From: DTU015 sp964406505
GTDB lineage: Bacteria; Bacillota; Sulfobacillia; Fermentithermobacillales; Fermentithermobacillaceae
DNA length: 40,341 bases
Reading direction: 5' to 3'
NCBI GenBank assembly: GCA_964406505.1
Contig: CAYORX010000017.1
Span: 1-40,341 of the forward strand
Shown here one piece after another: positions 1 to 8,215 of the stretch (its first letter is position 1; each line of letters starts with the position of its first letter). Both the position numbers and the translations under genes were made by a program. The notes under the pieces were generated by a model. It saw only the letters and a program-made list of their open reading frames with translations, ran no database searches and had not been told where the DNA came from.

Positions 1-20
1 ATTACCAAACATTTTGAGGA

Positions 21-317
21 TTGTGGCTTTACCCACATTCACTTGACAGACTCAATATGAATGCAGGCATTGACAGGGATAGAGATGATATTATACAAAG
101 AATTCGTTATACGACTCAGGCCACTTTTCAGGATATGGGTATTATGTACTATATGTTGATAAATGAAGAAATGACTAAATTCGTTTTAATGTTCAGTGAT
201 GAAACTGTTTTGGCAACAACCGATGACTTATATCAACTCTATACAAAGCATTTTTCTATTAACAGCGCACGTGGAATGTCAGTTGTTGATGTAAACGGAA
301 TTCCCAAAATACAATAG
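21..317 (+). CDS. Hypothetical protein, possibly the 3' part of a broken gene
   Basis: This open frame of up to 98 codons reads from a TTG, and an internal ATG at 57 is an alternative start. Neither start has a convincing ribosome binding site. The composition looks protein-like (a run of charged residues, then MYYMLINEEMTKFVLMFSDE), but I recognise no family. An in-frame TGA at 15-17 lies just upstream. A different frame (bases 1-57, then TGA at 58-60) is open from the window edge and also looks protein-like, so the gene may be frameshifted or these may be two neighbouring gene ends. The function is unknown. Confidence 0.35.
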   Translation: MWLYPHSLDRLNMNAGIDRDRDDIIQRIRYTTQATFQDMGIMYYMLINEEMTKFVLMFSDETVLATTDDLYQLYTKHFSINSARGMSVVDVNGIPKIQ

Positions 318-629
318 AATCGAAGAATATACCACCATACCTAATAACAATCATTGATCCAATCCAACAATTGGAATATCCGCACTAGTCAGAATCATAC
401 CAAAACCTACTCTTTTTAACATAATTCAAATAATTATGGACAACCATTTCTCTCTTGTTCTCTACTTGTAGGAGGTGGTCTGTAAAAGCAATGCCTCGGT
501 AAAGATTTATAAAGGCAGGAAAATCTGAGAGGACATTTATGTAATATAAATTAGTATGGATTTTCTCGTAGAAATAACATATACTTTATGTAAGGAAAAC
601 AATGATAACAAGGAAAGGGGGTTATTGAT
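318..629. other. Intergenic stretch upstream of the toxin-antitoxin pair
   Basis: No convincing gene is seen here. A strong AGGAGGTGG run at 470-478 is followed only by a very short frame that stops at about 528. A possible -10 (TATACT, 580-585) has only a weak -35 match (TGGATT, 557-562). The AAGGGGG ribosome binding site of the antitoxin gene sits near 614-620. Confidence 0.4.
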
Positions 630-905
630 ATGGAATTGGCAAAAATTACTTCTAAAGGACAAATAACTATACCTATACAAGTACGGAAAAGATTGAATTT
701 AAAAGAGGGAGACAAAGTAGCTTTTATAACAGAAGGTAATAGGATTATCTTAGAGAATTCCACAAAACTGGCCATTAAAGAAGCGCAAGGAGCCTTTGAA
801 GGGTTAGCTGAAGAATTAGGGTTAAAAACCGAGGAAGATGTAGTAGATCTTGTTAAAGAAGTTAGAAAAGAAATATGGGAGAAAAAATATGAGAATAATG
901 ATTGA
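630..905 (+). CDS. AbrB/MazE/SpoVT-type antitoxin
   Basis: A 91-residue protein whose first about 45 residues form an AbrB/SpoVT swapped-hairpin DNA-binding domain (MELAKITSKGQITIPIQVRK, then LNLKEGDKVAF). The C-terminal half is acidic and helical, as expected of a toxin-binding tail. Such antitoxins bind their own promoter and neutralise a partner toxin. The ATG at 630 follows a GGGGG-containing ribosome binding site at a slightly long spacing. The next gene starts 17 bases before this one ends, which is typical of translationally coupled toxin-antitoxin pairs. Autoregulation is expected from the family, but I could not identify an operator by eye. Confidence 0.85.
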   Translation: MELAKITSKGQITIPIQVRKRLNLKEGDKVAFITEGNRIILENSTKLAIKEAQGAFEGLAEELGLKTEEDVVDLVKEVRKEIWEKKYENND

Positions 906-1281
906 TACAAATGTTCTTTTATCCGCTCTCATATTTAAAAGTATTAGGCTGGCAAATTTGATTGAATATATCACCGAAAAACATACCTTGGTTTTATGCT
1001 CTTATGTTATTGAAGAGGCCAAAGAGGTAATCGGTAGAAAATCACCAAAGCACGTAGCAGCACTTGATAGATTTCTTTTAAAAATATCCTTTGAAATGGT
1101 TTATACACCAACAGATATGACAATGGCACCAAAGATAAGAGATAAGAAGGATATACCGATTATTGTTTCAGCCATTGTCTCCGATGTTGATATATTAATA
1201 ACTGGGGACAAAGATTTCGCAGAGTTGTCTATAGAACGTCCCGAGGTTCTTACCCCTTCAGAGTTTTTAAACAAGTACTAA
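889..1281 (+). CDS. PIN-domain ribonuclease toxin
   Basis: A 130-residue PIN-domain protein of the family of Mg-dependent RNases that includes VapC toxins. The acidic residues expected at the active site are visible: D6 in MIDTNVLLSAL, E42/E43 in the middle helix, D88 in the KKDIP segment and D107 in ITGDKDF. I chose the ATG at 889 because GGGAG at 878-882 precedes it and the MRIMIDTN start matches family N-termini. A longer frame back to 850 would run deep into the antitoxin gene. The stop of the upstream antitoxin lies inside this gene, so translation is probably coupled. The target RNA cannot be predicted. Confidence 0.85.
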   Translation: MRIMIDTNVLLSALIFKSIRLANLIEYITEKHTLVLCSYVIEEAKEVIGRKSPKHVAALDRFLLKISFEMVYTPTDMTMAPKIRDKKDIPIIVSAIVSDVDILITGDKDFAELSIERPEVLTPSEFLNKY

Positions 1282-1663
1282 TTTCGCTAAGTACGTGTGA
1301 GTTCAAGTCCCCCTTATAAAATAGGATGACATCCATAATTGACATTACTACCAGCGTAAGGGCGGTTTTGAAAAACAAGGGCTTTATATCGAAAAACATG
1401 CCAAAATCTCTTATGCAATAGCTAAAGTACCATTTGAACTTATGTATATCTTTTTCAATTATGGTCTAACAACATCAAACAAGAAATAGGTTAAAGATGT
1501 CATATTATTACCTTAAGGTGGAAGTTAGCCCCGTTATGTGGCAACATTGAATCAATTGCCCTTAAGATGTTGTTTGGTTCCGCTTTTCTAAACCAGGTTT
1601 TATTTAGCAGGAAATTTGATGAAATTATCGAAATATGTCGTTAGGCCAATGTATAGACATAGT
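1282..1663. other. Gene-free, probably decayed sequence
   Basis: No intact gene is seen. A short frame around 1489-1644 reads as protein-like (IESIALKMLFGSAFLNQ) but has no start codon with a ribosome binding site and ends at a stop near 1642. It may be a relic of a coding gene. No terminal repeats or RNA gene were found. Confidence 0.35.
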
Positions 1664-1980
1664 ATGTTGCTTGAAAAGGTGAATACTTTGTTGAGTAGAA
1701 AGGGTAAACTTTATCGTTTGTCTTTATCGATTCTTTTTTGTTAGCAGCAGTTTTGATTTCTAGATGTTTGTTGAACAAATTCCTGAAAGTGTGTGTCGAG
1801 ACTTTATTAATGCTTGCCGTTCCGAAGGTGGTTTCAGCAAAGCACCTAAGTACTTTTTGGGCAAAAGCACTTCACTTTCCGTCTCCTGCGATTAATCGAT
1901 ATCTGTATACTTTGTTCGGGATAGCGATCAAATCAATCGAAACAATTGAACCTGCATCAGCTACAATTTCTAATAGGTAA
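1664..1980 (+). pseudogene. Frameshifted remnant of an unidentified gene
   Basis: An ATG at 1664 opens a frame (MLLEKVNTLLSRKGKLYRLS...) that stops just after a run of six T at about 1733-1738. The next frame continues without a gap (LLAAVLISRCLLNKFLKVCV...AINRYLYTLFGIAIKSIE) to TAA at 1978-1980. Joining the two frames across the T-run gives about 100 protein-like residues rich in Lys, Arg, Leu and Trp. A single slip in the homopolymer would explain the break. A decayed transposase is possible, but I do not recognise a family and see no terminal inverted repeats. Confidence 0.3.
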
Positions 1981-2634
1981 GGATGATCTTTGGGATGATA
2001 TTTGGAAAGTGAACTACTTAGACGGTCCCGACTTTTTCCGTGAACAAGATGAACCTTTGCAACACCTCAACAGTACCCAAGTAGTGCAAATAATAGTTTG
2101 TGGTCTATGTGGACTGTTTCGCTCATCCGATAACTAGCTGAATGGGAAAAATGGATTGAATCTTACAACAATAATTTTTCCCACTGTCAACTTTACGTTG
2201 ATGATTACGATGGTGTGGTTTGGGAAACTTTTGGATTCCCTGATTTAGATCGTCAACCAATATTTATTCTTTCAGAAGATATATTGATATTGCTGTCTTT
2301 CCTTGATCAAGGCACCATAATACGGGTAGGCGAATCGGGGATGTGGCCAGGTTTTACTTAGGAAGAAGCGGTTGATCGCCTCATGTTTGAACCTCAGGGT
2401 GATTATGGAAAAGCCAAAATAGAAAAATGGCAAGGACGACGGTACGAGGAGGACGAAGTTGGGATTGCCATGGTTTTTTGTAATGAAGATAATTCGAGAT
2501 ATCGATATTGGATCGCGTATACTCTTCATTACTACCAATTTTCTTGCTTTATTGACGATTTCCGGAAAGAGGCTAATTATTTCTTGAGTTTAAACGAACC
2601 AGCGCATGCTCTTGTATCGTTTTTCGGGATGTAA
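1981..2634 (+). pseudogene. Broken gene of unknown function
   Basis: Coding-like sequence (DDLWDDIWKVNYLDGPDFF...) runs in one frame to TAG at 2135-2137. It appears to continue one frame over from about 2137 (AEWEKWIESYNNNFSHCQLY...). That second frame has an in-frame TAG at 2359-2361 and then stays open to the stop ending at 2634 (EEAVDRLMFEPQGDYGKAKI...HALVSFFGM). The high Trp, Tyr and acidic content on both sides of each break suggests one gene of about 215 codons inactivated by a frameshift and a nonsense codon. I do not recognise the family. It could be an immunity-type or other small accessory protein, but that is only a guess. Confidence 0.4.
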
Positions 2635-2957
2635 TCATAAATTAACAACATTTCAAACCTCCTCAAATAGTTTTAGCGGTCATACGTAAGGGTTTATTAT
2701 TTAAATATTGCATAGGTAAATTGACTCGGAATCAAGTCGGTTCGTCTACATGAAGGAAACTTAACAAGGTACGGAGAATAAATGTGATACTGATTCGGTG
2801 CTGTTTGTCTTGTGCTTTGCCGCAAATATCTTAGCAATATATCCCACGAATATTTTTGAAGAATAGCATTTTAAGAAACGGTTTTCACTGGAGGCCAAAA
2901 TTTTAACGCCGCAGATTTTGTGATCAAATTTTTATGACATATATGAGGAGGATGGCA
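2635..2957. other. Intergenic region upstream of the thiolase gene
   Basis: No gene is evident. The stretch is AT-rich with no obvious terminator. The thiolase ribosome binding site GAGGAGG lies at 2945-2951. No promoter with two good elements at 16-18 base spacing was found. Confidence 0.4.
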
Positions 2958-4136
2958 ATGAGAAAAGCGGTGATCGTAAGTGCTGCGAGAACTGCTATAG
3001 GGGCCTTTGGAGGGGCACTGTCAAGTGTTCCGGCCAGCAAATTAGGCTCTATTGTGATAACAGAAGCAGTAAAGCGTGCGGGGATAGATTTTTCAATAGT
3101 AGACGAAGTAATCATGGGAAATGTTCTAGGTGCCGGGCAAGGCCAGAATATCGCTAGGCAGGCTTCTATTCATGCCGGCATTCCGGCTTCGGTTCCATGT
3201 ATGTCCGTAAACAAAGTATGCGGCTCAGGTTTAAGATCTGTTGTCATAGCCGCGCAAACCATTGCTGTAGGTGATGCAGATGTGGTTGTTGCCGGTGGAA
3301 CCGAAAACATGAGTATGGCGCCCTACGTTCTTCCAAAGGCACGATACGGCTACAGAATGGGAAATGGTCATATTATCGATTCAATGATCTCTGATGGCAT
3401 ATGGTGCGTATTGGGCGATACTCATATGGGGGTTACAGCGGAAAACGTAGCTGCTAGATGGAAAATTGGGCGTGACGAACAGGATGCTTACGGGGCCGAG
3501 AGCCAGAAACGGGCTGAGGCTGCTATCACGTCCGGACGATTTAAAGAAGAAATAGTATCTATAAAGATCTCTCAGAGAAAAGGTGGGACCGTGAGTTTTG
3601 ATCAAGACGAACATCCACGATTCGGTACCACCCCGGAAAAACTTGCAAAGCTGCGCCCGGCCTTTCTAGAGGATGGTACTGTGACTGCCGGTAATGCTTC
3701 TGGAATCAACGACGGCGCTGCAGCTTTGCTTGTAATGTCCGCTGAAAAGGCTGAGAAAATGGGGCTTGAACCTTTGGCAGTTATTGATGCTTACGCATCG
3801 GTAGGAGTTCAACCCGAAATAATGGGAATAGGGCCGGTGCCCGCAACTAAGCAAGTTCTTAAAAAGACGAGACTATCTGTAAAGGATATTGATTTGATCG
3901 AACTAAATGAAGCTTTTGCTTCGACTACATTAGCATGCATTCATGAATTAAATCTTGATATATCTGTAGTTAACGTCAACGGTGGAGCTATTGCTCTAGG
4001 ACATCCCATCGGGGCTAGCGGCGCAAGAATTCTTGTTACTTTGCTTTTTGAGATGAATCGGCGAGATGCCAAAAAAGGTCTAGTTACAATGTGTGTCGGT
4101 GGTGGAATGGGAATAGCGATGCTCGTAAAGAGGTAA
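2958..4136 (+). CDS. Acetyl-CoA C-acetyltransferase (thiolase)
   Basis: A 392-residue type II biosynthetic thiolase. It catalyses the reversible condensation of two acetyl-CoA to acetoacetyl-CoA, or its thiolytic cleavage, in the cytosol. The catalytic residues are visible: nucleophile C88 in VNKVCGSGLR, H349 in GGAIALGHPIGASGAR, and C379 in the C-terminal MCVGGGMGIAM. The length matches the family (390-395). In-frame ATGs exist at 2934 and 2952, but the one at 2958 sits 6 bases after GAGGAGG and gives the family-typical start MRKAVIVSAARTAIGAFGG. It stands alone: 216 bases separate it from the peptide-import operon, and no other beta-oxidation or butyrate genes are adjacent. Whether it serves acetoacetate synthesis or amino-acid catabolism cannot be told. 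Confidence 0.95.
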   Translation: MRKAVIVSAARTAIGAFGGALSSVPASKLGSIVITEAVKRAGIDFSIVDEVIMGNVLGAGQGQNIARQASIHAGIPASVPCMSVNKVCGSGLRSVVIAAQTIAVGDADVVVAGGTENMSMAPYVLPKARYGYRMGNGHIIDSMISDGIWCVLGDTHMGVTAENVAARWKIGRDEQDAYGAESQKRAEAAITSGRFKEEIVSIKISQRKGGTVSFDQDEHPRFGTTPEKLAKLRPAFLEDGTVTAGNASGINDGAAALLVMSAEKAEKMGLEPLAVIDAYASVGVQPEIMGIGPVPATKQVLKKTRLSVKDIDLIELNEAFASTTLACIHELNLDISVVNVNGGAIALGHPIGASGARILVTLLFEMNRRDAKKGLVTMCVGGGMGIAMLVKR

Positions 4137-4142
4137 AATTCT

Positions 4143-4227
4143 AGGCATAATATACGATTTTACGATTTTTACGCAAATATCGTTCTGTCAAAAGAAATGG
4201 CAAGTGTGTTCAACGCTTATTATGCCT
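4143..4227. repeat. Perfect 10-base inverted repeat, 65-base spacer
   Basis: AGGCATAATA at 4143-4152 and its exact reverse complement TATTATGCCT at 4218-4227 flank a 65-base spacer between the thiolase gene and the peptide-import operon. The arms could form a long-range stem at the 3' end of the thiolase transcript or flank a regulatory segment. There is no T-tract after the right arm, so it is not a classical terminator. Confidence 0.4.
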
Positions 4228-4352
4228 GATAGTTAATGATTCGTTAAAATATGGTTTTGCTTTATGGCCCTTGGTTGTTATCCCAATGCTGAAAATTTAT
4301 TGCGATCGCGACAAGCTATTTGGACTAAATTAAATATACGAGGAGGCTAACA

Positions 4353-6260
4353 ATGAAAAGAATCTCTATAGTGTTTCTCGTGATTCTAATGTCTGTATCA
4401 CTTGTTCTTACAGGATGTGTAACTGAGAAGGAACCTGATGTGAATTATTGGGATGTGTATAAGTCGACTTTTTCTGGTGGCCTTACAACACTAAATCCTT
4501 TTACTCTCGGAGCTACATCTCAATATACTTACGTAGCTAATATCATAGAAGGCCTTGTAGAAACAGATGTTTACGGTCGCTTTGTTCCCGCGTTGGCGGA
4601 AAGTTGGGAAACAAACGATGATACGTCTGTTTGGACGTTTTATTTACGTGAAGGTGAATATTGGGTTGATCATAATGGCGATAAGACTGAATGGGAGGTT
4701 ACTGCACAAAACTTTGTCGATTCACTGCGCTATGTATCAGATCCATCCAATGGTGCGAAAAACTTCAGTACCATTAGAGACGTGGTAAAAGGTTTGGCCG
4801 ATTTTTATTACGATCTTGCAGATATAGATGACGGTATAGATATAGGTAAAACTCGGGAAGCGATAGTAAATTCTTTTGGTGAAACTGTAGGTGTTAAAGC
4901 GCTTGACAAATACACCTTGGAATACACATTGTCTGGGCCAACACCTTATTTTTTATCTTATGCTTGTTTAGAACTATTTTTGCCCGTCGAGCAAGAATTT
5001 CTTGACCAAGTTGGCGAAGACTTTGGTACAAACAAGGAAAGTTTGTTGTATTGTGGTGGATATTACATTTCAGAATGGGATAGGGACAAATTAGTTGTTA
5101 TGGATAAGAATGAACACTATTGGGATAAAGAAAATATTACGCTAAACTCTCTTAACTTCGAAGCGGTGGCGGATGGTGTTTCAGGAGTCGAACTTTTCCA
5201 ACGCGGGCAAATAGCTACAACAAGGCTAACTTCAGAAGAACTTAACACTATAAGATCTACGGAATGGGAAGATTATGTATATCTCGCAGATAAAACTTTG
5301 ACGACATTTTGGTTTAGTTATAACTTTAAATCTAGAAATCCCGAATTTCAGACTGCTATACACAACCTAAATTTTAGAAAAGCCCTTTATTCAGCCATTG
5401 ATGCGGTGACGTTGTCAGCCATTTGGGAACCTCAAGATCCGGAGTTTTTCTGCCGATACACTTTGTTGCCCGAGGGCTGTATGTTCGATGAAAATGGCAT
5501 AGATTATACAGATTATCCTGGGCTGGTTGAATATAAAAATAATGTCCCCTATGATCCTGAATTAGCCCGTGAATATATGGAAAAAGCAATAGAAGAGTTA
5601 TGCGATGCGGATGGGAATATTACTGGCGTTACTCCCGGCACAAAGGTAGATATGCTTCCGATTGCCGAATTTATTGTAGACGGTAAATTACCAATTGATA
5701 TCGTTTACACATGTAGTGATAGTGAGACTGAAATGAAGCATGCTCTTCTTGTTAAGGAGATGTTGACCAATAACCTGGGCAGTGAAAACGTCAATGTAAT
5801 CCTCGGTTTTTCTAACATTAGTTTTAGTGATGAGGTTTGGGCGCTAGATAATTGGGATCTTGTTCATGATTCTTACGGATTTCGTTATGGCGACCCTTCA
5901 GCTAACTTGAATCGAATTACTACAAATGGCGCTCTTAATGATGGTGAGTATGAAGTTCCGGAATTTGATGCGCTCATTGAAAAGGCAAACAAGATTTATA
6001 CCATTAACGAGCGTTACAAGGCATTTGTAGAGGCTGAACTATGGATGCTAGACAATGCCATGATCAAGCCGTATATGACCGGCGGTGGTTCTTATAGAAT
6101 GACACGTATAGTACCTTATACCACGCCGGAAGGTTATTTCGGTATGGCAAGCTATAAATTCAAGGGTGCTGTTATACAAGATACACCTGTCACTAAAGAG
6201 CAACATGCAAAACTTAAAGCAGATTATGAAAAGGCATTGGGAGAGTTACCGCAACAGTAA
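4353..6260 (+). CDS. Oligopeptide ABC transporter substrate-binding lipoprotein (OppA/AmiA-like)
   Basis: A 635-residue lipoprotein of the SBP_bac_5 family. It captures peptides outside the cell and delivers them to the permeases encoded next. The N-terminus is a type II signal peptide with lipobox LVLTGC, placing the lipid-modified Cys at position 22. The mature part begins with the family pattern of an extended N-lobe (TLNPFT, ANIIEGLVETDVYGRFVPALAESWE). The length is at the long end, as in Gram-positive OppA/AmiA proteins. The ATG is preceded by GAGGAGG at about 6 bases. It is the first gene of a five-gene plus-strand run (4353-11441) with gaps of 12-37 bases. The ligand cannot be read from sequence; the cyanophycinase-like gene at the operon's end suggests unusual or isopeptide-linked peptides, which is inference. 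Confidence 0.93.
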   Translation: MKRISIVFLVILMSVSLVLTGCVTEKEPDVNYWDVYKSTFSGGLTTLNPFTLGATSQYTYVANIIEGLVETDVYGRFVPALAESWETNDDTSVWTFYLREGEYWVDHNGDKTEWEVTAQNFVDSLRYVSDPSNGAKNFSTIRDVVKGLADFYYDLADIDDGIDIGKTREAIVNSFGETVGVKALDKYTLEYTLSGPTPYFLSYACLELFLPVEQEFLDQVGEDFGTNKESLLYCGGYYISEWDRDKLVVMDKNEHYWDKENITLNSLNFEAVADGVSGVELFQRGQIATTRLTSEELNTIRSTEWEDYVYLADKTLTTFWFSYNFKSRNPEFQTAIHNLNFRKALYSAIDAVTLSAIWEPQDPEFFCRYTLLPEGCMFDENGIDYTDYPGLVEYKNNVPYDPELAREYMEKAIEELCDADGNITGVTPGTKVDMLPIAEFIVDGKLPIDIVYTCSDSETEMKHALLVKEMLTNNLGSENVNVILGFSNISFSDEVWALDNWDLVHDSYGFRYGDPSANLNRITTNGALNDGEYEVPEFDALIEKANKIYTINERYKAFVEAELWMLDNAMIKPYMTGGGSYRMTRIVPYTTPEGYFGMASYKFKGAVIQDTPVTKEQHAKLKADYEKALGELPQQ

Positions 6261-6297
6261 GAGCATCATGTAAACATAAAGGCGGCGTATTCTTATC

Positions 6298-7239
6298 ATG
6301 AAACGTTATTATCTATCAAAACTGGCACAAGCGTTGGTTACGATCGCGTTAGTGGTTCTTGTTGTTTTCGCTCTTTTACGATTTATGCCAACTACAGGAT
6401 ATTTTACGAAAGAAGAATTTCGTGAAATGGATGACGTCGCTAAAAACGCGTATTTGCGAAGCATAGGTGTTTTAGATCCAACGTTAGTACAACTTAAGAA
6501 TTTCTTAGTGAAACTCTTTCAAGGAGACTTGGGGCGGAGCATAACATTGTACCCCAAGTCTCAAATTAAAGATATTCTAAAGGATAAGATCAAATATTCG
6601 GTAATGTTTAATGCTTTTAGCTGGGTAGTTTCAGCATTTATAGGCATGCCCCTAGGTGTTGCAATGGCCAAGAACCGGGGAGGGGTAATCGACAACGCCG
6701 GCACCGCTTATGTAATTGCTGTACGTTCTATTCCGTCTATTATCATTCATTTTTTTGTGCAAGTGTATATATCAAGAGTGCTCAATTTACCTATGTTGTT
6801 TTATATGGACGATCCCATTTCATGGATTTTGCCTACGATATCCCTTTCGTTAGGAAGTATTGCTGGTTATGCCATTTGGCTCCGAAGGTACATTGTAGAT
6901 GAAGAGAATAAGGATTATGTTAAATTTGCTACGGTTAAAGGTCTTTCTAAAAGCTACATAATGGTGCGACATGTGTTTCGTAATGCCATTGTGCCCATTG
7001 CGATTAATTTTCCGTCGGATTTACTGCTTTTGATATCGGGTTCGCTGATTATAGAAGGTTTATATGCCATCCCAGGAATGGGCGGATTATTAATTAAGTC
7101 GATTCAGGCTCTAGATAATAATCTAGTGCAAATTTTGGTGTTAATATTTTCTACTTTATCTGTGTTTGGAGTGTTTTTGGGAGATATCTTTGTGGCTTTC
7201 GTAGATCCTCGAATTAAGTTGACCGACAGTCCAGAATAG
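6298..7239 (+). CDS. Oligopeptide ABC transporter permease, OppB/AmiC type
   Basis: A 313-residue integral membrane permease of the BPD_transp_1 family. An N-terminal membrane segment (residues about 8-28) precedes an extracytoplasmic region and a block of about five further helices. The cytoplasmic coupling (EAA-like) loop is visible as GLSKSYIMVRHVFRNAIVP, followed by EGLYAIPGMGGLLIKSI, which is typical of OppB/DppB. It would pair with the next gene to form the channel. The length is that of DppB/OppB. From memory, AmiC proteins of streptococci are larger because of an inserted domain, and no such insertion is present here. It lies 37 bases after the binding-protein gene. Confidence 0.93.
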   Translation: MKRYYLSKLAQALVTIALVVLVVFALLRFMPTTGYFTKEEFREMDDVAKNAYLRSIGVLDPTLVQLKNFLVKLFQGDLGRSITLYPKSQIKDILKDKIKYSVMFNAFSWVVSAFIGMPLGVAMAKNRGGVIDNAGTAYVIAVRSIPSIIIHFFVQVYISRVLNLPMLFYMDDPISWILPTISLSLGSIAGYAIWLRRYIVDEENKDYVKFATVKGLSKSYIMVRHVFRNAIVPIAINFPSDLLLLISGSLIIEGLYAIPGMGGLLIKSIQALDNNLVQILVLIFSTLSVFGVFLGDIFVAFVDPRIKLTDSPE

Positions 7240-7267
7240 GGATGGACCAAAGGAGGTTTTTTACGTA

Positions 7268-8203
7268 ATGGCGACAATAGACTTTGACAATATACCCGAT
7301 GAGTTATTTACTCGAGCAAGTTTTCGTGAAGAATTGGTTGAAGAAACAGGGTTTTCTGGTTATTCATATTGGGGTAGTACTATTCGTACTTTTTTTAAAA
7401 GTTCTTTTGTCAAAGTCACGGTAGTTGCGGTGCTTCTGCTAGTTAGCTTTACTGTTATCTTCCCATATATCTCCGATTCTGATCCATACCAAGTTTCGCT
7501 TTCCGTGAAAGATTGGAATCAACCTCCGAGTAAAAAATATCCGTTTGGCACAGATGGAGTCGGTCGTGATATCTGGGCTAGGGTTTGGTACGGTACTCGG
7601 ACTTCTTTGGTCTTTGCAGGTATAGTCGCCGTACTCGAGGTTGGTATAGGCGTCATAGTGGGTGCGATATGGGGCTATTACAAGCAACTAGACACCCTAA
7701 TGTTTGGAATTTACAATACGATTACCAATATTCCATCGACTATCTATCTGGTACTCATAGCTTATGTTATGAAACCTAGTATCTTAACAATTATTATCGC
7801 TTTGGTATCGAGTGGATGGATTCGTGAAGCACGGTGGTTTCGCAATCGTATACTTGCGTTACGGGAAGCTGATTACAACATAGCGTCTACCTGTTTAAAA
7901 ACACCCATTAATCGTATTGTAAGCCGCAATATTGTACCCCACATTATGAGCTTGATTATCATGGATGCCGCTTTGACTATTCCAGCCTCAATCGGTTCCG
8001 AAGTGTTTTTAAGTTATATAGGGCTTGGAATACCCGCGGAAATGGTTACCCTTGGAAATCTAGTAAATCAGGGAAGAAGTGCCTTTTTGGTTTACCCTTA
8101 TCAAATGATATTTCCTACGGTGATTCTTTGTATAATTACTGTGTCTTTCTATATCATTGGAAACAAATTTGCCGATGCGTCGGATCCGCGAAACCATGTT
8201 TAA
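7268..8203 (+). CDS. Oligopeptide ABC transporter permease, OppC/AmiD type
   Basis: A 311-residue permease, the second half of the import channel. About 45 soluble residues (YSYWGSTIRTFFKSSFVKV) lead into the first helix, as in OppC/AmiD, followed by the conserved PFGTDGVGRDIWARVWYGTR segment before the core domain. The coupling loop (CLKTPINRIVSRNIVPHI) and the IGSEVFLSYIGLGIP motif are clear. AAAGGAGG at 7250-7257 precedes the ATG. The downstream ATPase gene follows after 12 bases and its ribosome binding site overlaps this stop codon, so the two are probably translated from one message. Confidence 0.93.
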   Translation: MATIDFDNIPDELFTRASFREELVEETGFSGYSYWGSTIRTFFKSSFVKVTVVAVLLLVSFTVIFPYISDSDPYQVSLSVKDWNQPPSKKYPFGTDGVGRDIWARVWYGTRTSLVFAGIVAVLEVGIGVIVGAIWGYYKQLDTLMFGIYNTITNIPSTIYLVLIAYVMKPSILTIIIALVSSGWIREARWFRNRILALREADYNIASTCLKTPINRIVSRNIVPHIMSLIIMDAALTIPASIGSEVFLSYIGLGIPAEMVTLGNLVNQGRSAFLVYPYQMIFPTVILCIITVSFYIIGNKFADASDPRNHV

Positions 8204-8215
8204 GGAGTTAGGTAA

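Noticed and set aside
1291..1314. GTTCAAGTCC resembling a tRNA T-loop after the PIN gene
   Set aside because: The flanking bases do not form a T-stem and no anticodon or acceptor arm can be built, so neither a tRNA nor an attachment site is supported.
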